Part shown: positions 1 through 12,607 of the stretch, in pieces
How positions within the stretch are numbered: the first letter of the stretch is position 1
Layout: the number at the start of each line of letters is the position of its first letter
Assembly: GCF_964656455.1 (NCBI RefSeq)
Contig: NC_135713.1
Span: 191,574,187 to 191,638,186, forward strand
Origin: Halichoerus grypus
Lineage: Eukaryota; Chordata; Mammalia; Carnivora; Phocidae
Length of the DNA stretch: 64,000 nt
Direction: 5' to 3'
Position numbers and translations under genes: made by a program
Notes under the pieces: model-generated
The model's input: the letters and a program-made list of their open reading frames with translations, nothing else
The model's database searches: none
Told to the model about the DNA's origin: nothing

Positions 1-190
1 TTAAAAGATTTTATTTATTTATTGGACACAGAGAGAGAGAGCACAAGCAGGGGGAGTGGCAGGCAGAGGGAGAGGGAGAAGCAGGCTCTCCGCTGAGCAG
101 GGAGCCCCACGCGGGGCTTGATCCCAGGACCCCAGGATCATGACCTGAGCTGAAGGCAGACGCTTAATGACTGAGCCACCCAGGCGCCCC
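1..190 (-). mobile_element. CAN SINE (carnivore tRNA-derived SINE)
   Basis: Reads on the minus strand from the head gggcgcctgggtggctcagt (end near 190) to the (AATAAA)n/A-rich tail at 1-25. It may continue beyond the window start. It lies directly after the KIF18B 3' UTR. Confidence 0.95.
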
Positions 191-396
191 AATGGCTGCA
201 CCTTTAAAATGTTACCACTCGAGATGAATATATACATGCTGAGAAGCTGAGTATAACAAGCGATTGATAAAGAGGGCAGGTAGCAGGATGAATGGCTGGC
301 GACGAATGTTAATAAAGGAAGAGGGTGTTGGCATTAACTGCTCCGAGCCAGGGCTCCTGGTGCAGGCAGTTCTGGGGACCATGAGGGGCCACTGGG
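191..396 (-). other. KIF18B: KIF18B 3' UTR (proximal part)
   Basis: Sequence after the TGA, up to the SINE at the window edge. No AATAAA or ATTAAA is present on the minus strand in these 206 bases; only a weak TTTAAA variant is seen. The first canonical AATAAA lies inside the SINE tail at about 11-20, so the transcript may run into the SINE or end beyond the window. Confidence 0.55.
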
Positions 397-3300
397 TCAG
401 GACACCTTGGCGACACAGCTCCCAGATGACAGGGCTCCCCCAATCCCCATCAGTTCCTGCCGGTTGCCAGGGCAGCGGGGACTGGAAGGGGGCTCTGCAG
501 GCCAGTTGGCTGGGGCAGGCAGGGAGGAAGACAGTGAGGCTCTGTCCCGCTGCTCCCCTCCCCCACCCCTCCCCCACCTCTCTCATCAGGGTCCCTGCGA
601 TGCTGGGAAATACCCCAGGCCCTCCTTTCACCTGGGTCTTGGCCCACCCTCTCCCCTCCTACTTCCTGTCTTCATCTGCCACCGGGGCCCCGACCATCCC
701 GGTCCCCAGTGCCAGTCACCTGGGATCGCGAGGGGCCCAGCTGCTCTCTTCAAGGTACTGCTGGGGAGGCGCGCGATGCGGCTGCGACCTCGGGCCACTC
801 CCAGTGAGCGGGAGACTGAGGAACTGAGGGAGGGAAGGGAGGATGGAAGGTAGGAAGGTCACAGTCATGCCTGGGGATACAGGTAGGGGTAGGGGGTACA
901 GCTCGAAACTAAGCCGAAAGGAAGCCGTGAGAGCAGGGTGAGGCTAAGCACCAAGGCCAGATCTGAGGGCAGGAGAAGCAGTGGGGAGGGAGCTTAGTGG
1001 GGTGTGGGAGGGAAGTAGAGGTGAGGGGTGAGTGGTCTGTCCCCCAGTTTAACCAGTGAACACCGAATGTCCCCCTCAAGGAATGTCCCCCTCAAGTCCG
1101 CCCCACTGAAGAAGGGAGATACTGTTCCCTCTGGTGTAATCCTGTACTAGCAAGGGCCAAAGGAACCTCCTTCAGTCCGGGAACCCGATGCTGGCCCTGC
1201 TCATGAGACCCCTGCTACCTGCCCCGAGGGGTCCAGAGCCACAGCCGAGGCTGTAGCTAGCTCAGTGCCCACTGCGCTGGGGAAAGCTCTCTCTCCCGGT
1301 CTACCGCCCCAGCCTCACCTGGCAGCTCGCCTCTTCTTGCGGGCTGAGGTCCCAGGGAAGGAAGATGTTGGTTTGGGGCCTTTCACGGTGAACAGGGACT
1401 CAGGTCCACTGCGAGAGGGAGGAAGGTGAAAGGAGGCAGATCAGGAGGGAACCAGAAAAGGGCACCTCCTCCCTCCAGCCCCCAGCTTGGCGGGTGGGGA
1501 GGTTGGACAAGATGACCTCTGAGGTTTCTTCCTACTTAGAGGTGGATTCCTCTCCCTGCCTCATTCGGCCTGGGCTGACAGCTGAGTGACAGGCTTGTTC
1601 TGGGAGAACATCCAGATGTCAGTTTCTGGAACATTCAGGGAACTGGAGTTCAAACGATTTGACCCTTCCACCTGCCCGGCTGTGAGCTTGTTACTGAGAG
1701 GTGGTTTAGGCCGTAGGAGGGGCCGGGGGTGCGGTGGGCAGCCTGCTGCCCTCGGCCTCACAAGTACAGGTCAGTCTGCTGATTGTTCTTGGCCTTGGAC
1801 TGTCCTGAGCTGGTCACTGTTCCCCTACCCTGGCAGGTGGGTGGAAGGCGAAGGTGAGAGCTTCATCTTCTCACCGAAAAATGCTGAATAAAGTTTTCCG
1901 AGGCTCCCCTTCCCAGTTCCAGATGCTGGACTGGAGGGTAAAATCTGGGGTGGAAATGGCAGAAATATGCATTTCTCAGTGGGACGTGAAACTAAGACTG
2001 GGCCAGAGGGTGTGAGTGATGCAGAGGAATAGAGAAGACTAGGCCCCCTCCTTATTCCTGCTCCTGCTGACCCTCCCTGAGGTGGGGGGGGAGGTCCTGT
2101 TAGCCACTCGTGGGCATGTCACAAACCACCCAGAGCTGGCGGCTTTGGAGACAAGGCAGGGCCCCTAAGAGGGGCAGCCCTCCCGGGCCTGGGGACTGAC
2201 ACCGGTCAGGCCGAAGGGAAGGAGACAGCAAGCATGGCTCCGAGAGTCAGGCCGGCTTCCACTCCTCTTAGCAGCACCTCTGTCCCTCGCTGACCCCAGG
2301 GAGCCCCTGCCTGGAGGGCTGGGAGGGAGGCTGGGAGACCCACCTGGGGATGAAGGGCTGATCCAGCCTGTTCAGCTCCTGGGGGGCATTCTCCCAGCCA
2401 GCACATTCGTGGAAACCCAGCTTCAAGGGGGCCTCCTCCGAGAGATCAAAAGTGGTGTTGAGGTCCCGAGCAGGCAGGGCCAGAGGGGTGGAGCAGTTCT
2501 GCACAGCAGAGGGGCCCAGGGGCACCCGGCTTCTGATGACTGTGGCTGGGCAGACGCGAGGGGAGTGGCAGGACGAGGAGGAGGCCTTTCCCCCTTTGGG
2601 GGGGGTGGGCCCGAGTGAAGGCTGAGCCTCGGGCAGGGACCCCCTCCTCAGGCAGGGCAGGAAGGACTGGCGCTGGCGCTTGGTCCCCGGCTTCGGGGCT
2701 GGGGGGCTGTCAGGCTCCGAGGGGCTTGGTCTCCTCCTCCTCTTCTCTGTGGGCCGCCGGGATACCTGGGCTGGGGTGCAGTCGGGCCCTGGTAGGACCC
2801 CCAGGGTGTGCATGAGGCCACTCAGTCGCCTTGCCATGGTCCGGGTCACGGGGCCAGAATAGCCTGGAGAATCTGGGGCACAGAGAAGGCGGGTGCTGAG
2901 GGGAGATCAGGGACTGGCCAGAAGGAAGGCGAATCTGGAGAATTTCGGGAGAGAGACACGGGAGACACGCAGGAGCCCCTAACTCCACAGGTGGGCCGCG
3001 GAGTCCTGTGTACCACAGCACGACCCAGCATCGGAGGCCCCAGCCGCCCCTGGGCGCCAGCTGGGCCTTCGAGAGGGCACTGCTAGAGACAGAGCAGGGG
3101 CGAGACTCACCTGACTCGGGACACGGCTCCAGAGGTGCCTCCCTGGCCAGGCCAGGTGCGCCTGAGGCCTTTGCTCCCGGTTCAGCTTTTCCCTCCTGGA
3201 CCAGCTGCTGCAGGGTGTCAAACTCTGCGATCATGTCGGGGGTCAGCAGCTTGGCCGCTTGAAGCAGGGACTGCTGTCGCCGTGCCAGGCACAGCACCTT

Positions 3301-6300
3301 CAGGGCCAACCTGGAGGAGAGGGAAGGGGACCCGGCCCTCCTCAGACCCGGCCCCGTTGCTCCAGGTGCGGTGAGGAGCACGCGAGGGCGGCCCCCCCCC
3401 GCTCCCTCCTGCCATGCCTCACTCCGCCTTCCCAACTGCAGTTCCTGCTCTGCCAGGCCCCTGCTGAAGCCCGAGGCCGGCAGAGATGGCCACAAGTAAG
3501 GTGGGGGGGGGCTTCGTCCCTAAATATGCCCCCCAACAAGAGAGGGACCTGGGAAGTACAGAAAGGGCACTAAATGGCCTCGGACCAGAAGGTCTGCGTC
3601 TCCTCTCAGCCCTGCCAATCACTGGCACTGTGATCTTGAGTAAGTTCGTTGACCCAAGGGGCAACGAAAGGTAGCAGCAGGGAAGAGCTAGGCTCCAGTC
3701 AGCCTGCCGGCTCAAATCCAGGCTCCGACACTTCCCGCTGTGTGATCTTGGAAGCACTCCTTAACCTCAGTCTCCACATCCTTAAAATGGGGAAAACCAA
3801 TGCACCCACGTCTTAGCGTTGTGGGAAGATGAAATGAATTATTTGATATATACAGTGTTTAAAGAGCACCTGACACATAAGAAGCATTGTAAGATTAATT
3901 ATTTTCTGTAAAATGAAAACATCGACCTTGCGAGGGCAAGAGGAGATGGAATGAGATAGGCCGTGTCGGTCCTGGTTCTGAGAGGCCCCTCAAAATCGCA
4001 CGCAGTCTGCACTCCCTACTTAGCAGCTGGGATCCCGAAAGAGCCCGTGTGAATCAATGCACACTTCACATGCACCGAGGGGCTATTTAAAGGGAATTAT
4101 GAGGGTAATGCGATTATTGATGGTATAAATTTAGATTCTAATAAAGCAAATTTCCTTCCTGTGAGGCACACCTATGATAAAAGAATGAACACAATTATCT
4201 CGGTGGGGATTTTTCATGGCCAATAATTTATCCTCAGGTAGCGCTACCTGCCTGGACATCCCTGAGCCCCCTCCTCTGCCTTCAGTGTGTGCTCAGGGAA
4301 TCCAAACTTATTTTATAAAGCAGCCTCCAGGCCTCTCTGAAAGAAGGCAGGATATAAATTAAAAAGGACATAGCAGAAACTCATTCGATGTCTGCCTGAG
4401 CCACACATTATAAGAAGATTAGACCACTGAGAGAAGTAGGTGTCTAGGGAGAAAGGCAGTGGCCTGGATGTCGGGTGACCCAGGCCTCGCCCTGTCCCTC
4501 TGGCCGTGTGGCCCTGGACGAACGCCTCAGGACCCAATCTGGCAAACGGGGAGCGGGTCTATACCAGGGGTTTCCAAATTAGGTTTCAAGAAACCCATCA
4601 GAGGACATTGAAAATGGAGTTGCTCTGCTTTATCTGTTCTACATATTAAACTTCAGCATAAGATTCCATTTGAAGAAAGGACTTTGTAGCTAAAAAAATT
4701 CTGAAAAATCCACTGAACTGGAAAATCTAAGATCCACTCAGTGCCTCAGTGGTCTAAAGATTCTGAAGTCTAAAGCCAAAGAGAAATGATTTTCCATTAT
4801 CTGATTGTTAGGGTGTCTCCAAGTATGGAGATGATCTAGCATATTCTGCAGCCCCTGATACATGGGGTCTTCTGTCACATTTTATTAGTATCTATTATTA
4901 GCTCTAAGAAGTAGGGAGAATGAAGACTATAATCCCCAAATCATAGCTAAGACTGAAGCATCTTGCCAGGGACCACAAAACCAGAGGCAAAGCGGGAACG
5001 AGAACCCTGGTGTCCTCTGTCCTCACAACGGGGGGGACACCAGGGCACAGAGACCCTGACTCATCGGTGGGAGCCCTGGGGCCAAGGGGACATCCTGCCA
5101 GTGCATCCCTGCCACTCCAGAGCCCCGGGGAGTCAGCAGCAGGAGACAGATAATGAGCTGCTGATTATTCAGGCTGCAACATTTTTGCTGAGTCGGGAAC
5201 AGACACTCCCCAACAAGAAATAAAATTAAACAGGCCCTTCTGTCCGGAAGCTTTAAATATACTGCCTAGTGTGAAGCGTGCTGGGGAGGCAAGAGTGGGC
5301 CCGGCAGCAGCAAAGCTAAGTGGCAGGGGATTTATGTTCTAGGGGCCAAGGGAAAACATACTAGCAGCACCTCTCTATTAAGCACAGAAAGAAGGATCCA
5401 GAATCCATTTCTCTTTGGCTTTGGGTGGTGGTCTGTATTTACTTCTGAGAAGAAATGGCCATAATCTGTTGGTGAAGACACATGATAAACACCTGGCTCG
5501 GGAGGGCGGTCCCTTCCTCAGCCTGCCACCCAACTTCTCTTGGCTGCTTGGTTCCTCCCTGCAGAGGACAGGCAGCTCAGCCCCCAGACCGGGAGGCAAA
5601 GCGCTAGCCTGGGCAGCCCCGTGCTAACTCGGGGCTTGCGAGCCAAATTTGGGATGGAATTGGGTGTTTTGCTTGCCAGTTATGTGGAAGAATAGAAAGG
5701 ACAGTAAGTAGACAGAGTAGGTGATAATCTCCAGTTCATTGAAAGCAGATAAGGGACGATGTTGAGGAAAAGAAGATGCAGCTCTTAACTAGGGCAGAAC
5801 CAGAGCTTTTTCGATGTACTTAACACCAGCTCCTACCCCAGGAGGATGGAACCCATCACCTCCCATCTTGAACCCCAGAGAAGAAGACACCTACTGCTTA
5901 GAATGGTCCCTGTCCAAGTTCTGTGGTGAGAGGCAGCCCACATCTGGCTTGGGCTGCAGGCTCAGGCCAGGGGACCTTGGCAGTGAGTGTCTGAGGGTCT
6001 GCTCTGGTACCTGGATTGGAACCTAAGGAGGAAGGAAGTCACAGTTAGAGGGCCCAGGATGACCATCCTCCCCTACATAAGCAGATCTTAAAATCTTTTC
6101 CTCCTCCAAGAGTGGGAATGATGGCCTTGGACTGACTGGGTCCTAGTTGAGAATCTCTTTCCCAGGCCCCACCCTCCTCCCCACTTTCCTTCTGGTAACA
6201 GGTTTGCCCCTCACTGCAGACACAGAGGAGTTCCCCTTCCTGCACAGGATCTGAAAGCCCCCTAATGACTAAGATGCAAGACATCCAGGTAGGGAACCCA

Positions 6301-9300
6301 AAACTGAAGGGAGTCTACGAGTTGGGGAGGGCCTTGCCTCCAACATTCTACCACCTCCAAGTCCTACCTCCTCCTCCACTGGGCCTTTGTCCTTATCCTC
6401 TTGGGGCAGCTCCTGGTCTGGAGAGTTCCCTTCCACGACCCTCCCTACCTGCGTCTCTAGCCCCAGGCTCTCCTCTTGAAGGACGGCAGACCCTGGGCGG
6501 AGCTCTGGGGTGCAGGGCTGGCTGGAAAGGCGGGATGGTGAGGGGCAGCTGGGAAGCCTAGGGTGGACAGGAGTGGGGGGTGAGAGGTGGGAAAGCAGGG
6601 AGGGGCAGGGTCTCTGTGGCACGAGGTGGTATAGGGCCCAGCTTGGGTAACAAGGGGGCAGTAGCAGAGGGTGGGAGGAGTTGGTGATTTCCTGGTTTAG
6701 GAAACAATGATGCCTCCCCCTTAACTACACCTTCCTTTAAGTAGTATATGCTGCTTACATGGGCTGGGGGTGTCACGTCCTCATCTGACATGGAGGATTT
6801 TTTTCTATTTTGATGTTACTGTCTAGAATGCACTGTGTCACATGAGAGCAACTAGCAGTGACAATCAGCGTCTTGTCACCTAGAGTGTCACCGAGAGTGA
6901 CAATCAGTGTGTTGGACACGGGCTGGGAAGCCCGGACCCCGGGGGGCAGCACAGAGCTGGAGAAGGGGGGCTTTCCCTGCTGAGCTGAAGGGGCAAGCAT
7001 GGCTGCAGGACTCACAGTTGCTGGGAAGGGCCCGATTTGGGGGATTTCGGGAGGTCCTGCGGTGGGGCCCCGGCTCTCGCCTCATATACTTGGAGCTTCT
7101 CCCTCAGGGCGGCCACCTGCAATCAAAGCAACGCAGCCCCTCAGAGCCCCAGGTGGGCGCAGAGCCCTGGCCGCGCCCCACGGCTCGTCTCCGGCTCTCC
7201 TGTCCCTGAGCCGGGCGCCCTGCCTCCCGGTCACGCTCTCCAGGCGGGCTCCTCACCTCAGCCTGCAGCTGCTGACAGATGGTGGCATATTGGCTGATGT
7301 GACAGTCCAGGCTGATCACGTTGCTCTTAAGCTGAGATGGCGGCACAGGGGAGAGTTTCGTGGGTTCATTCACCGCGGCTTTTGGCAACCACTTCCAATG
7401 GCCAGGCACCGTGCGGGGCGCTTCCCTCACATTCCCTAGACTCACCCTCCCGAGGGGGAACAGACTGGGGAAGGGCAGTGAGTGGCTTGCCTGACACCAC
7501 AGCAAGAGGCGGAAGGATGCTTTTGAACCCAAGACCCCTGACTCCCTGACCAATATACCCTCCCTAGACCAGGGCAACTCTCACTAGCCAGCGCTTGGCC
7601 ACCCCCTTCTGTTGTCACCCTCTTGAGACGATTCTGCCCCACCCAGGCAGCCCACTGCTATGATATCTTACTCTTTTTGTCAAGTCTGGAGACTGTCCTG
7701 CCTCCCCCCCCCGCCCCCCGAGCTGGAGTCTTCCCAAGGATGGGGACTGCGTCGCTTCTATCACAAAGAATTTCCCTGATGACGGAGGCTAGGGAACTTC
7801 TTCCCTCTGCCTTGGGGGAATGCTTGCTCCAGGTATCGGAGGACGCTGTGTGGGTCCTGTCCCTTCCTCCTCCTGTCCCCCACACCAGGTTGGCCATTTC
7901 TGGCCGGCACACACCGCGAGCTTGATCTCCTTGGCGCGGTCGGCATACTTGAGGGTGTTGTAGGTGTCCTCGTAGGTCAGACTGGAGGGGCTGACAGTAG
8001 CGATCATGACCGTGTGGCAGTTGCCCCCGATGGAGTCCTTGAGCAGACGGGTCAGCTTGCTGTCCCGGTAGGGCACGTGAGTCTTGCGGCCCTGGGGCGA
8101 CAGCAAGAGGGCATGGGAGGAGGTGGCTGGACCAGACAGATCCAGGCTGAGACCCGGTGGCCGTTGGCCCAGGGCTGGAGGGAAGGACCGCAGGCTTCAG
8201 GCACTCAGTTGCTGTCCTGGGCAGGCCCCTGGGTCTGTGCAGTTTTACCTTCGCGTCGGCCAGGGCATTGAGGACATTGATGAGGGCCAGCAGGGAACGG
8301 TTGATGTTGGCACCCTCCCGCAGGCGCTCCCCCTTCGCATGGGTGCTGGAGGCCCGCTCCGAACCGGCCAGGTCAATCAGGCTCATCTTGGCCACTCGAA
8401 GGGCCTGAGTCAGGCCTGGAACCCGGTCCTGCTGCCTCACGAAGATCTGGGGGGCAGGCAGCAGGGGTGAGGGGGTGCCAGGCATCAGGAGCCCCAGCTT
8501 CAGGCTCCAACCTGCGACTGCTCTCACCTGGAAGATGGCGTGGGAGCGGGACGAAGTTGCGTTGGCGTCGGTCGGGTGCTGCGTGCGGTTGCGGTTCCCC
8601 CTGGTCAGCAGCTCCAGCAGCTGCTCAGCTGAGGTGGGCTGCAGAGGAGATGCCCGGGCAGGGCGCTGTGGTCTCCCCAGCCAGGGCTTTTCCCCCAACC
8701 GGAAGAGCTGCTCTTCAGAACCACCCCTGGATCCAGGGCACCCCCAAACTGCCTGGTGAGAGAACCCTGGGAACCAACACTGCTCCTGCCACCCGGGCCC
8801 AATCTCTCACCTGGTGGAAGGAGAGTCCTTGCACCACCACGCCCTTGTCAGGGTCCTCCCGGATGGCAAGGGGCCCCTTGGGCTCCAGGAGGTCGTGGAT
8901 CTGCTCATTGTACACCTGAGGAGAAAGGAGGCAAGAGGCCGGGCGAGGGCTGAGGTGCAGACAGGGAAGCATGGCAGGACGCCGTGCCAGGGGTGGCCCT
9001 CTGCAGGACAATGGTACGCGGTGAGAGCGGCCAGGCAGGCTTGGTCCCAACGCAGGCTCTCTCAGAGCCTCATCTGGACCCCTGGGCTCTCAGCGGGCCC
9101 GGACGCCTACTTCCTCCCACCCTCTCTGCCCGCTCTCCTCTACTCCCCGCATCTTCAGGGGTGCTGAGAATGAGGAGTGGGGCCGCCCACACCTGGGAGG
9201 GACCAGCCCTACCTCCTGGTAGCTGATGAGCACCTCGAACCGCTTCTCCTCCTGGTGGGCCTCAAGCCGCCTGTAGAGTTCCATGGTCGTCAGGTACATG

Positions 9301-10300
9301 ATGCCGGGGTCCCCCTCTCTTCCCAGCATGGTGTGTGTCTTCCCAGCCCCCGTGGCCCCATAGGCAAACACTGTGGAGGACAGAGTCGGGAGAGGGTGGC
9401 AGCAGGGCCGGATCCGCCTTCCCTAGGGGTCCCCGTGTGCCACCCAGCTCAGCCCCCCCTTCTCCCCAAGCCCCTTCCTTTGCCTTCCTGTGCGCGGTTC
9501 CACGGCTCCTACCCACTCGCATCCCACCGCATTCACACTGCAGCTTTGCAGTGCCCCGTGCCTCTGGCCTGGCTCCCCGTGGGCCTGTGGATTCCGGGGG
9601 CCTGAGGGAGCTTCTCCCTCCCCCGGGGGAGCCTTCTCCAGGCTAGGCAGCTTCCTCTGACGAAGGCCTGCCGTTCTGTCCCTCATATCACTGACCTCAG
9701 TTTACAGTCACACATTTGTGGGGGTGATTTGTGATTAGTATCTTCTCCCCCCTCTAGAATACAAGCATCAGGAAGACGGGAACCACATCTGTGTGATCCG
9801 CTTCTAGAGCCCAGGAGGGTGTGTCATACACGGGAGAACGAAAGGGCCAGCACTCTCGTCAGCAAGTGCCCAGCTGAGGGGAAGGAGGGCACGGGGACGT
9901 GACGCATGAAGCCCTCAGAGGGAAGCAGGGAGGCAGGGCCGCTCCCAGCGGGGCTTTGCCTCCTCCCTGCCCGGCTCTCACCTGAGCAGTTGTAGCCCTG
10001 GAGGAAGCTGTCCAGAACGCTGTGGGTGGTGTGCTGGAACACGTCCTGTTGGGTGGCCGCCTCACCAAAGACCCGGTCAAAGACAAACGTCAGGTCTTTG
10101 CCCTTCTTCTTGGGGCCATCATGGGTGCTGCCCCACTTCAGGCCAAGGAAGCCCCTGTCGGGCTCCTCAGGGTCAAACACCAGCACCCGCTCATCCACCA
10201 CCTGAACCACAGGCCGCCGCTGACTCTCCAGCTCCCGCAGGGTGGGGGGCCGGACCCGCACCACCACCCGCACCTTGCTGTCCTCCACCAGCGTCACCAT
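397..10300 (-). CDS. KIF18B: KIF18B, kinesin-8 family motor (15 coding exons)
   Basis: Plus-end-directed kinesin-8 that, from knowledge of the family, regulates astral microtubule length and spindle position in mitosis together with EB1 and MCAK. Joined exons encode 860 residues, close to the roughly 850 of human KIF18B as I remember it. The N-terminal motor (about 9-356) has the P-loop GATGAGKT at 111-118, [10 protein letters not shown] at 305-314, switch I NATSSRSH at 220-227 and switch II DLAGSE at 256-261. A short neck/coiled-coil stretch follows (about 357-393), then a Pro/Ser-rich tail with basic clusters EKRRRRP (630-636) and KRQRQ (652-656) that look like a bipartite nuclear localisation signal. 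The start ATG (10298-10300) lies eight bases inside exon 2 and gives [10 protein letters not shown], matching the usual kinesin-18B start. No frameshift or premature stop was seen, so the gene looks functional. The stop is TGA at 397-399. Confidence 0.97.
824..1318 (-). other. KIF18B intron between coding exons 13 and 14
   Basis: Purine-rich unique sequence. It contains an exact 16-bp tandem duplication (gaatgtccccctcaag at 1065-1080 and 1081-1096). Nothing else is recognised. Confidence 0.7.
1409..2343 (-). other. KIF18B intron between coding exons 12 and 13
   Basis: About 935 bp between the acceptor of the 1319-1408 exon and the donor of the 2344-2872 exon. It appears to be unique sequence; open frames here are chance and lack conserved features. 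Confidence 0.6.
3311..5894 (-). other. KIF18B intron between coding exons 10 and 11
   Basis: Large 2.58-kb intron with MIR fragments (about 3690-3895 plus, 4440-4570 plus, 4880-5010 minus) and AT-rich non-repetitive stretches (about 4075-4240 and 5150-5270) that could be conserved regulatory DNA. No open frame resembling an additional exon was found; the 10/11 junction closes the frame exactly (ca|g encodes Gln). Confidence 0.65.
7332..7914 (-). other. KIF18B intron between coding exons 6 and 7
   Basis: 583-bp intron. It contains an MIR-like plus-strand stretch around 7480-7560 (variable match) and otherwise unique sequence. Nothing else is recognised. Confidence 0.5.
9371..9981 (-). other. 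KIF18B intron between coding exons 1 and 2
   Basis: 611-bp intron. The stretch around 9710-9850 resembles a worn L2/MIR-type tail (tacaagcatcaggaagacgg). No coding signal. Confidence 0.5.
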
Positions 10301-10679
10301 GGCGACACCTGGGGGACACACAACAGAGAGGAGGACCGATCTGACCCCAGCCCTGACGCAGTGCGCCCTCAGCCTACCTAGCGTTCAAGAACCTTCTCCC
10401 ACTCCCTCCCCAACAGCCGATCTCCATGTGATACCTCAAGAGAATAAGAATATTATTATTAACAAATCTCTTTCTCACTCGAAATGCCACCTTTGTCATA
10501 TCCAGATGACTTGAATTTTTCCAGAGGCGAATGGCTGGGCTATTATGTTCCACTGATCTGTCTACTCCTGTGCCACTCTTTCTGTTCCAGTCCTTGACAG
10601 TATGCTTCTTATCCAGTGAGACAAGAACCGCCTCCCCTCCCAACCACCACCGTTAGTCTTTCTTTCTCATAATTTTCTT

Positions 10680-10878
10680 TTTCTTTTTTTAAGATTTTAT
10701 TTATTTATTTGACAGAGAGAGACACAGCGAGAGAGGGAGCACAAGCAGGGGGAGAGGGAGAGGGAGAAGCAGGCTTCCCGCAGAGCAGGGAGCCCGATGC
10801 GGGGCTCAATCCCAGGACCCTGGGATCACGACCTGAGCCGAAGTCAGACGCTTAACGACTGAGCCACCCAGGTGCCCC
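10680..10878 (-). mobile_element. CAN SINE with 19-bp target-site duplication
   Basis: Head near 10878, A/T-rich tail near 10680. Perfect direct repeats tctttctcataattttctt flank it at 10661-10679 and 10879-10897. Inserted in the antisense L1. Confidence 0.95.
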
Positions 10879-11050
10879 TCTTTCTCATAATTTTCTTAAC
10901 TATTTTCGGGCATTTATTGTTCTATTTGCCTTTAAGAAAATGTTATCAATTCTATCCCCAACCCAGAACACCACCCCCTCCCACCCTATTGGAATTACAA
11001 GCAGAATAGTATTGTTTACATATTTATTTTATATTAAAACTTTTCACGCA

Positions 11051-11226
11051 GGGCGCCTAGGTGCCTCAGTCAGTTAGGCGGCCGACTCTTGATGTTGGCT
11101 CGGGTCATGATTTTAGGTTCATGGGATTGAGCCCCATGTCAGGCTCCACACTCAGTGGGGAGTCTGCTTGGGATTCTCTCTCCCTCTCCCTCTGCCCCTC
11201 CCCGCCAAAATAAATAAATCATTCTT
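11051..11226 (+). mobile_element. CAN SINE (older copy)
   Basis: gggcgcctaggtgcctcagt head, mutated, with an aaataaataaat tail. A second SINE starts in its tail at 11228. Confidence 0.9.
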
Positions 11227-11227
11227 T

Positions 11228-11447
11228 GGGGCGCCTGGGTGGCTCAATCGTTAAGCGTCTGCCTTCGGCTCAGGTCATGATCCCAGGATCCTGGGATCGA
11301 GCCCCGCGTTGGGCTCCCTGCTCCACGGGAAGCCTGGTTCTCCCTCTCCCACTTCCCCTGCTTGTGTTCCCTCTCTCGCTGTGTCTCTCTCTGTCAAATA
11401 AATGAATAAAATCTTAAAAAAAAATAAAAAATAAAAAAATAAAAAAC
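11228..11447 (+). mobile_element. CAN SINE nested in the tail of the previous SINE
   Basis: Clean head ggggcgcctgggtggctcaa and a long A-rich tail up to 11447, directly abutting the preceding element. Confidence 0.93.
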
Positions 11448-11518
11448 TTCATGCTAGAACATGTCTATTCGCCTTTTATTTTAGATATTTCTTATGTCCC
11501 TAAGATTTTATAGTTTTT

Positions 11519-11705
11519 TTTAAGATTTTATTCATTTATTTGACAGAGAGAGACAGCGAGAGAGGGAACACAAGCAGGGGGAGTGGGAGAGGGAGAAGCA
11601 GGCTTCCCGCCGAGCAGGGAGCCCGATGTGGGGCTCGATCCCAGGACCTGGAATCGTGACCTGAGCCAAAGGCAGATGCTTAAGGACGGAGCCACCCAGG
11701 CGCCT
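11519..11705 (-). mobile_element. CAN SINE with 20-bp target-site duplication
   Basis: Flanked by cctaagattttatagttttt at 11499-11518 and 11706-11725. Inserted in antisense L1. Confidence 0.95.
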
Positions 11706-12607
11706 CCTAAGATTTTATAGTTTTTCATCTCTTTAGATAGGTTCTGTAATTGTCTTTTTAATATAATTTCCAAGTAGTTTAATTGCTCTTATGAACGGAG
11801 CACCTTTCCCCATTTCCATACTGATTGCTAGTATGGAGAAACACAATTGATAATTATACATTTGCCTTCGACCCACCACCCTTAAACTTCCTGATTAATT
11901 CCAATTGTTTTTTTATTAAAGCTTATTGGGTTTTCTGAGTACACAATTATATATCAGGGGAAAAAAAAAACAACCCTTCTTTTTTTACCTTTTCTTCTCC
12001 ATGGTTATACCAACTGTTTTATTTCTTATGTATTGCACTCCCTAGAACTTCCAAAACAATGTTGAATAATGATAACGGGCATCCTGTCTTGCTCTTGATC
12101 TTAAAGGAACTGGCGTTAGTGCTTCACTAATTAGAAATTAATTTTGGACAAATAGTTAATTATCATCATAGGAATTTCCTCCACTCTTATTTAACTTAGA
12201 CTTGTTATCAGGAATGTCTAGAATTTTATTTAATGAGCTTTCAGCATCTCCTGACATGTTTATGTGGGTTTTTTTTTTTTCTCCTTTATTTTGTTCATGT
12301 GGTAAACTTTTTGATATTATTTTTGGCATCAAACCAACCATGCATTCTTGGGAAAAAATCCTACCCTGGCCATACTGAAGTTTTCCATTTTTAAATGGCT
12401 AAATGTGTCAACCTTCTCTTTTATGATTCTTATGTCATATTTAAGAAGACATTCCTTCCCCAAGGTAATTTTCTTATATTTCTGTCTGACACTTTTTCTT
12501 TCTTACATTTAGGTCTTTATCCAGATGGAATTCATTTTTTTATGAATGAGGTTTCTAAATATCTTTTCTTTCCAAATGATAAGCAATTATATCATTTATT
12601 TAATTTA

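Noticed and set aside
264..827. Plus-strand 187-codon ORF overlapping the KIF18B 3' end
   Set aside because: Antisense to KIF18B terminal exons; the minus-strand exons have consistent splice signals and human-like residues.
2268..2849. Single 193-codon minus-strand ORF as an intact gene
   Set aside because: It is one KIF18B coding exon (2344-2872) plus intron read-through, not a separate gene.
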